A DNA stretch of 11,152 nt from Tetmemena sp. SeJ-2015. Taxonomy: Eukaryota > Ciliophora > Spirotrichea > Sporadotrichida > Oxytrichidae. Positions 1 through 6,937 of the stretch are shown here, piece by piece (the first letter of the stretch is position 1; the number at the start of each line of letters is the position of its first letter). The position numbers and the translations under genes were made by a program. The notes under the pieces were generated by a model that ran no database searches, was not told the origin of the DNA, and saw only the letters and a list, made by a program, of their open reading frames with translations. The DNA is taken from NCBI GenBank assembly GCA_027382625.1, contig JAJKFJ010021653.1:1-11152 (forward strand), read 5' to 3'.

Positions 1-237
1 CCTCCCCTTTAGAGGATGATGGAATTGCATGATTGGGATTGGACAAGATCTAAGCAAGAGAACATCAGAAAAAATTTTTTGAACCATAAAGGCAACGTTG
101 ACTTTCAACAGATTGTAAAAGGGAAAAAATTTGAGGAAGCATCGGTGGCGAATGCAGGCCTACTTCCCATAGAGACAGACTTGGCTCAACGGTTCAGTGC
201 AGTGGGACATTTGGTCTATAGTTGCAATCATACTTGA
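1..237 (+). CDS. Partial 3' end of an unknown protein gene
   Basis: The frame is open from base 1 and ends at a TGA at 235-237. An upstream TAG at 10-12 would be Gln in a ciliate, so the true start may lie outside the window; the first ATG is at 16. The 73 residues after that ATG look globular and charged (HDWDWTRSKQENIRKNF near the start, GLLPIETDLAQRFS near the end) and contain no other stop. GC content is higher than in the following 600 bases. I do not recognise the family. The reverse strand is also open here but gives an unnatural run of aromatic and hydrophobic residues, so + is preferred. It is probably a terminal MDS or the last exon of a gene. Seen: open frame and composition. Inferred: that it is a real coding end. 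Confidence 0.45.
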
Positions 238-282
238 ATGCGATTTTAAACCAGAGGAATACTACTAGTGTGAAATTTGAAG

Positions 283-444
283 ATGATGCAATATAATTCG
301 CAACAAGACATTGAAAAGATAGACAAGGTTAATCAGAACCATTTGAAAAAGTTAGAAACCAAGATAATCAAGCAACCTATGAAACCTAACATTCAGTTAT
401 CTGAGATAGAGGAACACTTAAAGGTAAAAATTCAGAGAATATGA
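283..444 (+). CDS. Candidate MDS: Lys/Glu/Gln-rich coiled-coil segment
   Basis: From tandem ATGs at 283 and 286 the frame encodes about 53 residues, including QQDIEKIDKVNQNHLKKLET and LSEIEEHLK, with a heptad-like spread of Leu, Ile and charged residues that suggests a coiled coil. It ends at TGA 442-444. Just past 430 the next frame over becomes more protein-like (ETDVKVTFLEDFRFLFKG, up to about 500), so there may be a frameshift, a short IES or a tiny intron near 421-436. The family is unknown. It starts 45 bases after the stop of the preceding frame. It could be part of the same gene rearranged, or a separate one. Confidence 0.35.
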   Translation: MMQYNSQQDIEKIDKVNQNHLKKLETKIIKQPMKPNIQLSEIEEHLKVKIQRI

Positions 445-572
445 GACAGACGTCAAGGTCACCTTCTTAGAAGACTTTAGATTCCTGTTTAAAGGTTAAA
501 ATTTACCCATGATTATAAGTAATTAAAAAGAAATTAATTATTCACAACTAATTTTCACTTTCTTATCATATT

Positions 573-784
573 ATGGGTTTTTGGAATTTTATTTCTATTC
601 TTTATTTTTAAATCTTTTGGAAATCATTATCTCTTTTTTTGAGAAGGAATTTTTGGATGAGAACAACCTCTTTATACTCTCTTTGGCATTTAACTGGGCA
701 GTTTATTTTACTTTTTGCCAAAAGTTTCACCTGAAGAATTTTTACACTTCTTTTTATGATTTAATTCTTATTTCATATTAATGT
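573..784 (+). other. Hydrophobic open frames, ambiguous
   Basis: Two overlapping + frames are open here. One begins at ATG 573 (MGFWNFISILYF...) and stops at TGA 732-734. The other (about 563-783) reads FNWAVYFTFCQKFHLKNFY and similar. Both are rich in Phe, Leu and Ile, as expected of T-rich DNA in any frame, so a membrane-protein reading is not secure. The block is less AT-rich than its surroundings (445-572 and 785-890 look like IES). It may be a short MDS or simply non-coding. Confidence 0.15.
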
Positions 785-834
785 TATAATTTAATAGCCT
801 AAGATTTTGCATTTAATAAAGTTCTTTGTTAATT

Positions 835-1116
835 TCAAATTTCATTAAATTACTAGGAATATTTTCTTTTTAAATATTTTAATTAAAATTAATAAATAGA
901 ATGGCTCAGATTTTCAAACCAGGCGATCTTTGATACGAAGACCAGGGCTGTAAGAGAGAGAGAGAGAGTTTATGACTATAGATTAGTGACCTCCCCGGAA
1001 TCTGGAAGCTCAGGTGTAAGAGTATATTACACGTTGTTTTCACAATTACAGCCTTTTAAGGGCGAATTTGAGGCATAACTACTAGTGTAAACACTACAAA
1101 GGTTACTAAATAGTGA
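835..1116 (-). CDS. Candidate MDS: Cys- and Ser/Thr-containing segment with a hydrophobic stretch
   Basis: Reading leftward after the TGA at 1117-1119, the same frame stays open to a TGA at 835-837. The protein-like part is about 895-1116: it reads NLCSVYTSSYASNSPLKGC, then CNCENNVQYTLTPELPD, then a hydrophobic run LSLSLTALVFVSKIAW. This resembles the end of an extracellular domain entering a membrane segment. One TAA and one TAG are used as Gln. GC content drops sharply near 895, which probably marks the edge of the segment. The (CT)n tract followed by CTTACAG on this strand (around 947-968), with CACTAAT upstream, could instead be an intron 3' end, in which case 970-1045 would be intron. 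No family assigned. Confidence 0.4.
953..968. repeat. (AG)8 microsatellite
   Basis: Eight AG dinucleotides in a row. On the minus strand this is a CT tract directly before a TTACAG, so it may serve as a polypyrimidine tract rather than being a neutral repeat. Confidence 0.8.
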
Positions 1117-1424
1117 TCACCTCACGTCAAGGAGCCCTACTGATCTCGCCAAATTGTAAGCCATTTGCATTTTTTCTTCTTGTGCCATGCTTGAACAGCT
1201 CCATATCAGTGAATTTTGTTGATTGATGTAGCCGGTAGAATCAGTTGGGAGCGGACGGGGGTATCTGAAGTCTAATTTTACTGGTGATTCTCTAAATCCA
1301 AAAAAAGCGGTGCATCATAACTGATTTACTAACATCATATGCTGCTACTTGTTCATTTTTCAGGTTACTCTAGTTATAATATTGCTTTACTAATTTCCTA
1401 CTGAATACCTCCTTAAATTTGCAT
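1117..1424 (-). CDS. Candidate gene segment of unknown family, with an A7 frameshift
   Basis: On the minus strand, 1424 to about 1307 reads CKFKEVFSRKLVKQYYNQ, SNLKNEQVAAYDVSKSV and MMHRFF. From about 1300 on, a different frame carries the best code: FRESPVKLDFRYPRPLP, TDSTGYINQQNSLIW and MAQEEKMQMAYNLARSVGLL, ending DVR and TGA at 1117-1119. The two frames meet at seven consecutive T on this strand (A7 at 1300-1306); one base fewer would join them. So either the germline copy is frameshifted, the run was miscounted, or the pieces are separate MDSs. GC is clearly higher than in the flanks. I do not recognise the protein. The frame stays open after the TGA into the next island to the left, so the TGA may be an inactivating change rather than the true end. 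Confidence 0.5.
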
Positions 1425-1695
1425 TAATTATTTAATTTTTCTAGCAAACAATATATATGAAAAATATAATATTTTTAAATCTCTGTCATTCTTCATTTTT
1501 AAAATAATTTTTGGAGTTTAAATTATATTCTTTAAATTTATATTAAATATTTAGAAATTGATTTTAAGAAATGTCCACATTAATTGTACTTTAATCATTT
1601 TTATATAAGAATAATTAGAATTTTTTTTTGAATATATAACTTTTAATTAGCAAATAAAATCATGAATTAATATCTTTAAAAAAAAGGAATCAAAA
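1425..1695. other. AT-rich IES-like spacer
   Basis: Extremely AT-rich, with homopolymer A and T runs and no convincing protein in any frame. Its composition matches eliminated DNA. No pointer pair was identified at its edges. Confidence 0.5.
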
Positions 1696-1812
1696 ATGAT
1701 CAATTACATTAAGGAGATATTAAATTATTTAGAAGGGAATAAACCTGCCTATAAATTCTTTTCAACCATATATTTCTTTCATGAAGAATTGACTCCAAGT
1801 GATTTAAAATGA
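1696..1812 (+). CDS. Small open frame, possible 3' MDS
   Basis: ATG at 1696 to TGA at 1810 gives 38 residues (MINYIKEILNYLEGNKPAYK, then FFSTIYFFHEELTPSDLK). No TAA or TAG is used, and residue choice is protein-like despite AT-rich DNA. No family recognised. The same frame stays open after the TGA to 2184, but that part is less convincing. It could be a small gene, a gene's last segment, or chance. Confidence 0.3.
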   Translation: MINYIKEILNYLEGNKPAYKFFSTIYFFHEELTPSDLK

Positions 1813-1930
1813 AATTTAAATTCTGCATCTACCTTCAAATGGGTTTTTGCTCACATGCCACCCTTTTTTGGGAAGGTTTTTTTTTAAAAAGAAGTGAGAC
1901 TTAAATTTTTAGAGTTGAGAATGAGACAGT

Positions 1931-2165
1931 TTATGATAAAAAAAAGTGAAGGGTCTCTTGAAAATTTTTCCATTTTTCCCGGAAGAAAGGGGATAGTGCA
2001 CTCTTTTTAATTTTGGTAGAGAGTATAACGTTTGCACTCTTAAGAAAACTCTCCGCGAGGACACTTCTCTCTGTGCGGGAAGTTGTCAACACAATTGAGT
2101 AAAATTGAAAATTACTCAGCAAACTTTGATTTCTTTCGTTAGGCCCACTTTCTTTACATTAAACT
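1931..2165 (-). CDS. Candidate MDS of unknown family
   Basis: The minus strand is open without any of the three stop codons from about 2165 to 1931. It encodes a Ser/Lys/Phe-rich segment (NERNQSLLSNFQFYSI, TSRTERSVLAESFLK, SALSPFFREKWKNFQE). The absence of TAA and TAG across about 75 codons of AT-rich DNA favours this strand. A + frame (1813-2184) is also free of TGA but needs six TAA/TAG as Gln and looks less natural. GC rises around 2050-2090. No known domain seen. Confidence 0.3.
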
Positions 2166-2227
2166 CAGAAATTATTTATGTTGATACTTTCATTAATTGT
2201 GATAAATAATTTCAAAGATTAATTTAG

Positions 2228-2469
2228 GAATATGTTGCCTATATATAACCATAAGAAGTCAGCAGTGATAAAGTGGCACTATTAAATTACTATCCTTTAA
2301 ATGACCCTACTCCAACTCCTAGTAGAACTGTGTATTGGACTTTTAACAAAGAAGGCTCATTCGATGCTGGACCCAAGCAAGTAACCATAAATGTAATATA
2401 ATGCTCAAGTAATTGTCCTACTTTAAGTTGTTCGGATTATGTAGATAATTGCTTGAAGTGCAATTAATA
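2228..2469 (+). CDS. MDS A: extracellular and cysteine-rich segment of a surface protein
   Basis: The open frame reads YVAYIQPQEVSSDKVALLNY, then a linker rich in Pro and Thr (PLNDPTPTPSRTVYWTF), then GSFDAGPKQVTINVIQC. It then enters a cysteine-rich module with NCPTLSC, NCLKC and NQY. Two TAA and one more TAA at the end fall in frame as Gln. The Cys spacing matches the growth-factor-receptor/furin-like repeats common in ciliate surface proteins (family knowledge). The code turns AT-rich right after 2469. The last twelve bases, GTGCAATTAATA at 2458-2469, recur at 5814-5825. Joining there keeps the frame and continues the Cys module (C-N-Q-Y-R-K-L-P-T-K-C-D-C-P). It is therefore read as the MDS before 5814. 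It acts presumably at the cell surface; the exact protein is unknown. Confidence 0.75.
2458..2469 (+). repeat. Pointer 1, copy at the end of MDS A
   Basis: GTGCAATTAATA, identical to 5814-5825. The two copies lie 3356 bases apart in the same orientation; recombination between them would join MDS A to MDS B in frame. Confidence 0.65.
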
Positions 2470-2729
2470 CCTATAATATTTCTATCAATTTTATTCATCA
2501 ATCATTAAAAATTAGAAAACCCTCTTTCTGTTTTAATTTACCAAGATATTTTTCAAAATATTTATCAATCATATTCCATTATAGTTCCCCCCATCATTCT
2601 TAGCTCAATTTACTCTTAAATAGAAAAATGTGAAAATTCAAATATAAATTAAAACTCTTCACCAATAAATTGAATTAATTATTTTAGAAATTATTTAAGC
2701 TGTTATAATTATCTTTCATTTTGTATCTA

Positions 2730-2870
2730 GATCTATATTTTTAATTGAAATTTATTGCTCAAGAATATTTTCATAAGAAAGATCTTAGCAGAAATTAATG
2801 TAATCTGAAGGCAAAAGATTCCCCAGAAAAGATCATCTATTTAGAGATACTGATCTTATATATAAATTGA
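2730..2870 (+). CDS. Candidate MDS of unknown family
   Basis: This open frame ends at TGA 2868-2870. It reads FIAQEYFHKKDLSRNQCNLK and AKDSPEKIIYLEILILYIN, a natural mix of charged and hydrophobic residues, with TAA as Gln in two places. The best part is about 2752-2860. AT-rich DNA lies on both sides (2480-2725 and 2871-3080). No domain recognised; it may belong to any scrambled gene nearby. Confidence 0.4.
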
Positions 2871-3081
2871 CATAATTAAATTACTAAAATATCATGCTTC
2901 TTTTTAAATTTTCTCAATTCTTTATAAATTTATGAGTTAAAAAGTAGTTCTCTATATTTAATATATTACATTATTTTCAATTTTTAATATTTCCATAAAT
3001 AAATATCATAATTATAATTTTTCCTCATATAAAGCTAAAATATGAGGTTAATGAATGCAAATTAAAAGTTATACTATACTG

Positions 3082-3130
3082 AAGGAGGTAATAATTATTG
3101 CGGTCCTCTTTGCCCAGAAGGCTAATATAT
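3082..3130 (+). CDS. Possible micro-MDS with Cys-Pro motif
   Basis: A short GC-richer island encodes GGNNYCGPLCPEGQYI in one frame, with TAA as Gln. C-x3-C-P-x-G resembles the growth-factor-receptor modules at 2228 and 5654, so it may be a tiny piece of that gene. A second frame is also open (KEVIIIAVLFAQKANIL). At this size the evidence is weak. Confidence 0.2.
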
Positions 3131-3425
3131 TAAAATTATATACAATTTATTTAATATGCCTAAGTTTCAGTTTTTATTTGCAAAAATAAAAGTATAATTA
3201 TAGTATTAACGAAATTATTTAGCATTTATTCATTATTTAATTGCAATTAATTCTTTCTTCTTTCTGATTTATGTAGTGAGAACTAATAGCTTACAATATA
3301 TGAGGCTTTAATAGTAATATATCCAAACTTTAAATTTTAAATATTCTCAGAATAATCCTCTCTAATAATTATTATTAAGCGATATAATTTGTTTGCATAT
3401 CTTATTAAAATTTCATTCTTACTTT

Positions 3426-3578
3426 ATGGCTTCTCTTCATTCATTGAATATAAATAAGCTTAAAAGCTAAATGAATTAGTTTGGAGGGATATTTTAAATC
3501 TTAAAATCAACACTTATTTTTTATAAAAAAGAAATTATAAAAGTTTTAATTGTCTTAGAAAATAAAATTTAAAATTGA
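3426..3578 (+). CDS. Possible 5' MDS with start codon
   Basis: ATG at 3426 opens a frame of 50 codons to TGA 3576-3578. The first part, MASLHSLNINKLKSQMNQFG, looks like a plausible N-terminus, with TAA and TAG as Gln. From about 3490 the DNA becomes very AT-rich and the residues less convincing, so an MDS edge may lie there. No signal peptide or domain. Confidence 0.22.
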
Positions 3579-3885
3579 CAAAAATACAATAATTTATTAA
3601 CTTTTACAAATCTTAAAAAATTTAGATGCTATAAAAAGTATTTTAAAGTTATTTTTAAAAACTAATTGCTATTTATTTTGCATTTATACAAAAATAATAG
3701 GTATTTTATGTTAGCAATACTACAACAATCAATTACCAAATAAATTAATTATATGATAATAATAAATTTTTGATATTTAGCAGAATTTTTTATTTATTCA
3801 AAATGTAAATAATCGTCATCATTAAGCAATTGGTATTTTTGATTATTGATTTTACTAAAATTCAAACTAAGAATTAAAAAGTTAG
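3579..3885. other. AT-rich IES-like spacer
   Basis: About 300 bases with very little G or C, dominated by A/T runs. I see no coding, no long inverted repeat and no RNA gene here. Confidence 0.5.
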
Positions 3886-4017
3886 ATGAAGATCTAGTCA
3901 TAACTTAGTGGAGGCTCAACAAATACTAGCGTAATGCTAATCTCATTGATCTTGCTAGATGAGTCATGGTATAAGTTGGGATTTAGGGATCACGAGTCAA
4001 AGAACATGAAATCATGA
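3886..4017 (+). CDS. Candidate MDS of unknown family
   Basis: ATG 3886 to TGA 4015-4017 gives 43 residues, including SGGSTNTSVMLISLILLDES and WYKLGFRDHESKNMKS. The island 3880-4080 is GC-richer than its surroundings on both sides. TAG and TAA are read as Gln near the start. It is not clear whether ATG 3886 is a real start. After the TGA the frame continues FKQPRQLSQTSKELK, so the TGA could be in an IES. No family recognised. Confidence 0.3.
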
Positions 4018-4112
4018 TAGATTTTTAAACAGCCTAGGCAACTGTCATAGACTTCAAAAGAGTTAAAAGCGTAAAGATTAATAAAAAGAATTTGAAATTA
4101 AATAGACGTTAA

Positions 4113-4382
4113 GATCAACTTTCTCTATTACTATAGATTACCTATTTAAGTTTATAATTTCTAATCGTCATAATAATTTATACAAAATTAATTATAGGCG
4201 GCTTACTCTCATTTTGTAATGATATTTTGAAGTTCTAAATGTAAAATTGTTACAAGAGCGCAAACATTTTATAAGGAAGGCTAAGTGATCTAGTTTGCAC
4301 TGAAAGTATCTCAAAAGAATTTATGTTGTTCACTTATCTTCATTATATCTGTGGATAGATATTAATTACATACTTAAAATGA
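4113..4382 (+). CDS. Candidate MDS with Cys residues and hydrophobic segments
   Basis: The best part, about 4190-4382, reads GGLLSFCNDILKFQMQNCYK, then SANILQGRLSDLVCTESISK, then EFMLFTYLHYICGQILITYL and TGA 4380-4382. TAA and TAG occur in frame as Gln. The residue mix is more natural than in the other frames. Upstream of 4190 the frame is open but AT-driven. The family is unknown. The coding island continues to the right in other frames (next entry), so the frame probably shifts at an MDS edge near 4380. Confidence 0.35.
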
Positions 4383-4392
4383 TGGCTGATGA

Positions 4393-4675
4393 CGAGTGAA
4401 AATCCAATTCAGCTCTAAAGTATTACTTAATTGGAACTTATTTGATATGGAAGAGATTCTCCATGAAACTCTCAATTCTCTATCTCTATGCAATTGCTGA
4501 ATATATAAAAGTAGAGGAGCGAATTTTATGCTTTTCAGTGAGTGATAGTATTTCACTTAACTCTCTTATGTTATCATTTTTGTACTTAGTTAATAATATG
4601 TCTATCTACAGTAAATTTTGGCATTCGTCTTCTAGAGAAAGAAGGAAAATTATTAAAGCAATGATTCGCATATAA
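4393..4675 (+). CDS. Coding-like island, frame uncertain
   Basis: Two + frames compete. One (4393-4500) reads RVKIQFSSKVLLNWNLFDME and EILHETLNSLSLCNC, then TGA. The other (from the TGA at about 4398 to TAA 4676) stays free of any stop codon for some 90 codons and reads YLYAIAEYIKVEERILCF, LMLSFLYLVNNMSIYSKF and SSRERRKIIKAMIRI. A minus-strand frame at 4374-4556 is also open. The absence of all stops over 90 codons in AT-rich DNA suggests that something here is coding. I cannot decide the frame or the family. Confidence 0.3.
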
Positions 4676-4899
4676 ATATCAAGTTTGCATTGAAAAAGAT
4701 TTGTGAATAATATGCCATCGCTATTCTTATTTCCATTTATTATAATAAAGTAAATGATCGTATTATCTTTTCATAAAATAAATGATGATAATGAAATGAA
4801 ATATCCTACTTTCTTTAATTATTACATTTTGAGAGTACCAAAATAAGAATAATTTCAATAATCAAATCCATTTTCACTCTTCACCATATAAAGTATGCA

Positions 4900-5302
4900 A
4901 ATTTCTTTTCTACTTAGAGGAAGTTAAGATATTTGTGTAACAAAAGTAAAAGAACTGCTACTAAAGTGGACATGTTTACTTTCTCCTTATAATATATCAT
5001 AGTTAAATTTAGATGAATTTTACTATGCGGATTTTCTCATCATTATATATGAGATTACACTTGCTTGCGTGGTGGCCAGCTTTTGTCATTGAGAGTCATG
5101 TGAGCTATGTTGAACTCAGAACAAAAAGCAGAGAGTACTCCAGAGTTATCCCTTGCAGCTTGTCACTCCCAGTACTCTAAGCGAGAGCTAGTTAAGGTAT
5201 ACCACGCCTTCGGAAGAAATAGTTAAAGCAGAGGTGGAGGCCTTCTCCCCGCCTCATAGCGAGTAGTAACACCCTGACCTAACCTTGTCGAGGATAGTTT
5301 AC
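4900..5302 (+). other. GC-richer island with a long TGA-free frame
   Basis: GC rises sharply from about 5060 to 5420. A + frame is open for about 135 codons to TGA at about 5300-5302, with TAA/TAG as Gln (early part FLFYLEEVKIFVQQKQKN; later HVSYVELRTKSREYSRVI). On minus, 5045-5135 also reads well (SEFNIAHMTLNDKSWPPRK). The neighbouring P4-ATPase fragment is on minus, so I lean to the minus strand for the GC-rich part, as a degraded or interrupted continuation of that gene, but no flippase motif was found within it. No structured RNA was recognised. Confidence 0.25.
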
Positions 5303-5314
5303 GTGAACATGGCG

Positions 5315-5424
5315 CAGGATACGAGACTTCTGAATAGTTGCAGTAAGGGTTTATCTCCAATTAGCATCCAAGCATTGATTCCAGTAGTTCTTAAGCTTTC
5401 AATAGTATGAGCCACCTATAGTAG
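5315..5424 (-). pseudogene. P4-type ATPase (phospholipid flippase) fragment
   Basis: Read leftward from 5424, the frame gives HTIESLRTTGINAWMLIGDK. This matches the P4-ATPase hinge region T-I-x-x-L-R-x-A-G-I-x-x-W-M-L-T-G-D-K, part of the phosphorylation-domain machinery of aminophospholipid flippases; G-D-K is kept, with Ile for Thr before it. The family continues with E-T-A-x-x-I-x-x-S. Here that sequence is found one frame over (LTATIQKSRIL, 5315-5350), so the frame is broken directly after GDK. A TAG (5416-5418) and a TAA read as Gln fit the ciliate code. The fragment is only about 35 residues of a protein of over 1000. It may be a short MDS with an edge at the break, or a decayed paralogue. 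The flippase assignment is firm; the state of the gene is inference. Confidence 0.65.
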
Positions 5425-5653
5425 ATAATAATTAAAATTTGGGAGTTCATTCTCATAATCTACTTTGCTTATTTAGAGTATCCTTATGATTATGTTGTGA
5501 TGTTCTTTGACACATAGAGTGAAGGTTTACTGATGAGAATAGATTAGTAAGACAAATGAAGCTCCTTGATATATGTTTTAATTGGAAAACTTAAAACGAA
5601 ATATATTTTTATGAGATAATATGGAAATATATTAAGATAAAATTATAACTTTG

Positions 5654-5813
5654 TAAGTTATTTAATTAGTTTTGAAGACTTCTTAAAATTGTGAGCAATG
5701 TAGTCCTGGATGTACTTTTTGCAATGGCTATTCGCCTCTATAAGTTGATAACCTTTGTACGGGTTGCGGCAATGGTTATGGTGTGTATCGAGGCCCTTTG
5801 GCAATTTGCAGAG
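5654..5813 (+). CDS. MDS C: cysteine-rich surface protein segment
   Basis: The open frame reads SQNCEQCSPGCTFCNGYSP, then QVDNLCTGCGNGYGVYRG and LAICRG. C-x2-C-x3-C-x2-C followed by C-x2-C is the furin/growth-factor-receptor repeat pattern; TAA is Gln twice, including one between two Cys motifs. It begins with TAAGTTATTT (5654-5663), which also closes MDS B at 5860-5869, so it should follow B in the mature gene although it lies before it in the germline. The join keeps the frame. The right edge is uncertain: no outgoing pointer was found, and B starts at 5814 without a visible gap. Likely an extracellular, disulphide-rich protein. Confidence 0.7.
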
Positions 5814-5869
5814 GTGCAATTAATATAGGAAACTTCCCACAAAGTGTGACTGCCCATTATAAGTTATTT
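5814..5869 (+). CDS. MDS B: short cysteine-rich segment
   Basis: This 56-base piece, read in a different frame from the DNA just before it, encodes CNQYRKLPTKCDCPLQVI. The C-D-C-P motif is what family members show after C-x2-C-N/D. It opens with GTGCAATTAATA (shared with 2458-2469) and closes with TAAGTTATTT (shared with 5654-5663). Both joins are in frame, giving the order A-B-C. The direct continuation from 5813 would need a frame change, which supports a segment boundary here. The 10-bp pointer alone could occur by chance in AT-rich DNA; the 12-bp one is stronger. Confidence 0.6.
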
Positions 5870-5924
5870 TAGATTTTATATATAAACTGCTTACCACTAA
5901 ATTCCTTACTCTTCTTTTGTGCAG

Positions 5925-6156
5925 AGTGATGAGCCTTATAATAAATATGTTGACGATATGGGAATAAATCCAGATTTCGGATTTTTAGAATACGAGATCT
6001 ATGATTCAGGATTATGGTTACGGTTAAATACTCCTGATGAAGTTACCTCCAATATTGAAGAACTTTTTTCATTTTGTTTCTTTAATATAGTGAAGAATTT
6101 AATTGAAAATAGAAGGTAGTAAGAATGGAAATCAATAGGAGGTAAATCAGTGGCAG
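5925..6156 (+). CDS. Exon-like segment of an unknown gene
   Basis: The frame encodes SDEPYNKYVDDMGINPDFGF, LEYEIYDSGLWLRLNTPDEV and TSNIEELFSFCFFNIVKNL, ending near KSIGGKSVAG. It uses TAG-TAA as Gln-Gln at about 6117-6122. The left end directly follows ACTAA and a pyrimidine-rich tract closing in TTTTGTGCAG (5911-5924), a good 3' splice site; no matching 5' site lies close upstream, so the intron may itself be split by a rearrangement. On the right it runs into CAG|GTAAGT at 6157. No family recognised. It has no in-frame link to the Cys-rich pieces and is probably a different gene. Confidence 0.55.
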
Positions 6157-6205
6157 GTAAGTTGTCTGGCTTCAAATCTCTGTGAATAATACCTTTCTTG
6201 TGCAG
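6157..6205 (+). other. 49-nt GT-AG spliceosomal intron
   Basis: CAG|GTAAGT at the left and TTTCTTGTGCAG| at the right are near-consensus splice sites. The only TGA that would end the preceding frame (6183-6185) lies inside it, so splicing removes the stop. After splicing the frame continues AVFKLTL, then AT-rich DNA follows. Confidence 0.6.
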
Positions 6206-6381
6206 TATTTAAGCTAACGTTAAAATATTAAAATTACTAAATTAAAAATCACAAATAATTAAAAAAGATCTCAAAAAGCCGCCCAGCCTATAATAGAGAA
6301 TTTAAATGTAATAAAGTCAATGTAATTAAAATTCCATTCTATTTACTTTTACTTCCATTTATTTTAAAAATTGCATCCTCT

Positions 6382-6639
6382 ATTATACCTAAGAATCTAA
6401 AAGAAAATCGATGACACTCAGAAGAAATATAATGCTCAGAGGAAGGAGTGAAGCTAGAGATAGAAGTTGAAGTGATATATATTAACTCCTCATATATTTA
6501 AAATTTCTTAATTTTTAATGGCAGTTGACTTCATCTCCACATATTTCAATGCAAGTGTCTTTAGGTGCTGGTTCAACTGTTTCTCGAAAGCATGAGTGAA
6601 AGTAGGGTGTCTGCTTGGCTCGTCCCCACTCAAGTGGAA
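6382..6639. repeat. Left arm of a 258-bp inverted repeat
   Basis: This arm is the reverse complement of 6788-7045 over its whole length. I found only two single-base indels (an extra T in GGAGTGAAG here, an extra A in the right arm near GAAGAAAATATA). The spacer is 148 bases. The arms contain both coding-like DNA (inner half) and AT-rich DNA (outer half), so the duplication is not limited to a gene segment. Confidence 0.95.
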
Positions 6640-6668
6640 GGAAAAGGAACTTTTCCACTCTGTTCAAT
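6490..6668 (-). CDS. Inverted copy of the coding segment at 6788-6937
   Basis: The minus strand encodes the same peptide as the right arm (FHLSGDEPSRHPTFTHAFEK, then QLNQHLKTLALKYVEMKSTA). Upstream it differs because the repeat ends at 6639: only a short unrelated lead (EWKSSFS) precedes it before a TGA. It therefore lacks the N-terminal part carried by the spacer. It is probably a partial duplicate; transcripts across both arms could fold into a long hairpin. Confidence 0.5.
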
Positions 6669-6937
6669 GAAAAAGATATCGAAGAGTATGTGGAGTACTA
6701 AATAACTTTGATGAGCTAAGACAAAGAGCTAGTGTCAAAAGTGTTCAAGAACATTTGAACTTCAATCAAGCAACTGAAATAGCAGAGTTCCACTTGAGTG
6801 GGGACGAGCCAAGCAGACACCCTACTTTCACTCATGCTTTCGAGAAACAGTTGAACCAGCACCTAAAGACACTTGCATTGAAATATGTGGAGATGAAGTC
6901 AACTGCCATTAAAAATTAAGAAATTTTAAATATATGA
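6645..6937 (+). CDS. Unknown helical protein segment spanning the repeat spacer and right arm
   Basis: From 6698 the frame encodes LNNFDELRQRASVKSVQEHL, then NFNQATEIAEFHLSGDEP, then HAFEKQLNQHLKTLALKYVE and MKSTAIKN, to TGA 6935-6937; real code probably ends near 6916, where the DNA turns AT-rich. Before it, another frame (6645-6697) carries NFSTLFNEKDIEEYVEY, which fits in style, so a one-base frame break near 6697 is likely. Rich in Glu, Lys, Gln and Leu, it looks alpha-helical. No family recognised. Its C-terminal two thirds are repeated in inverse orientation on the left. It may be an MDS with an inverted duplicate or a decaying copy. Confidence 0.55.

Noticed and set aside
1..271. Minus-strand reading of the left end as a coding segment
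   Set aside because: Open, but gives runs such as FLKFFPFYNLL typical of antisense to a Lys/Glu-rich gene; the + frame is better.
1813..2184. Long + frame free of TGA
   Set aside because: It needs six TAA/TAG as Gln and looks unnatural; the minus strand of the same DNA is free of all stops for about 75 codons.
4374..4556. Minus-strand open frame
   Set aside because: It overlaps + frames with better residue composition and has no recognisable motif.
6285..6390. TATAATAGAG near 6290 and its inverse near 6377 as element ends
   Set aside because: Only ten AT-rich bases; too short to support an element next to the much longer repeat that starts at 6382.
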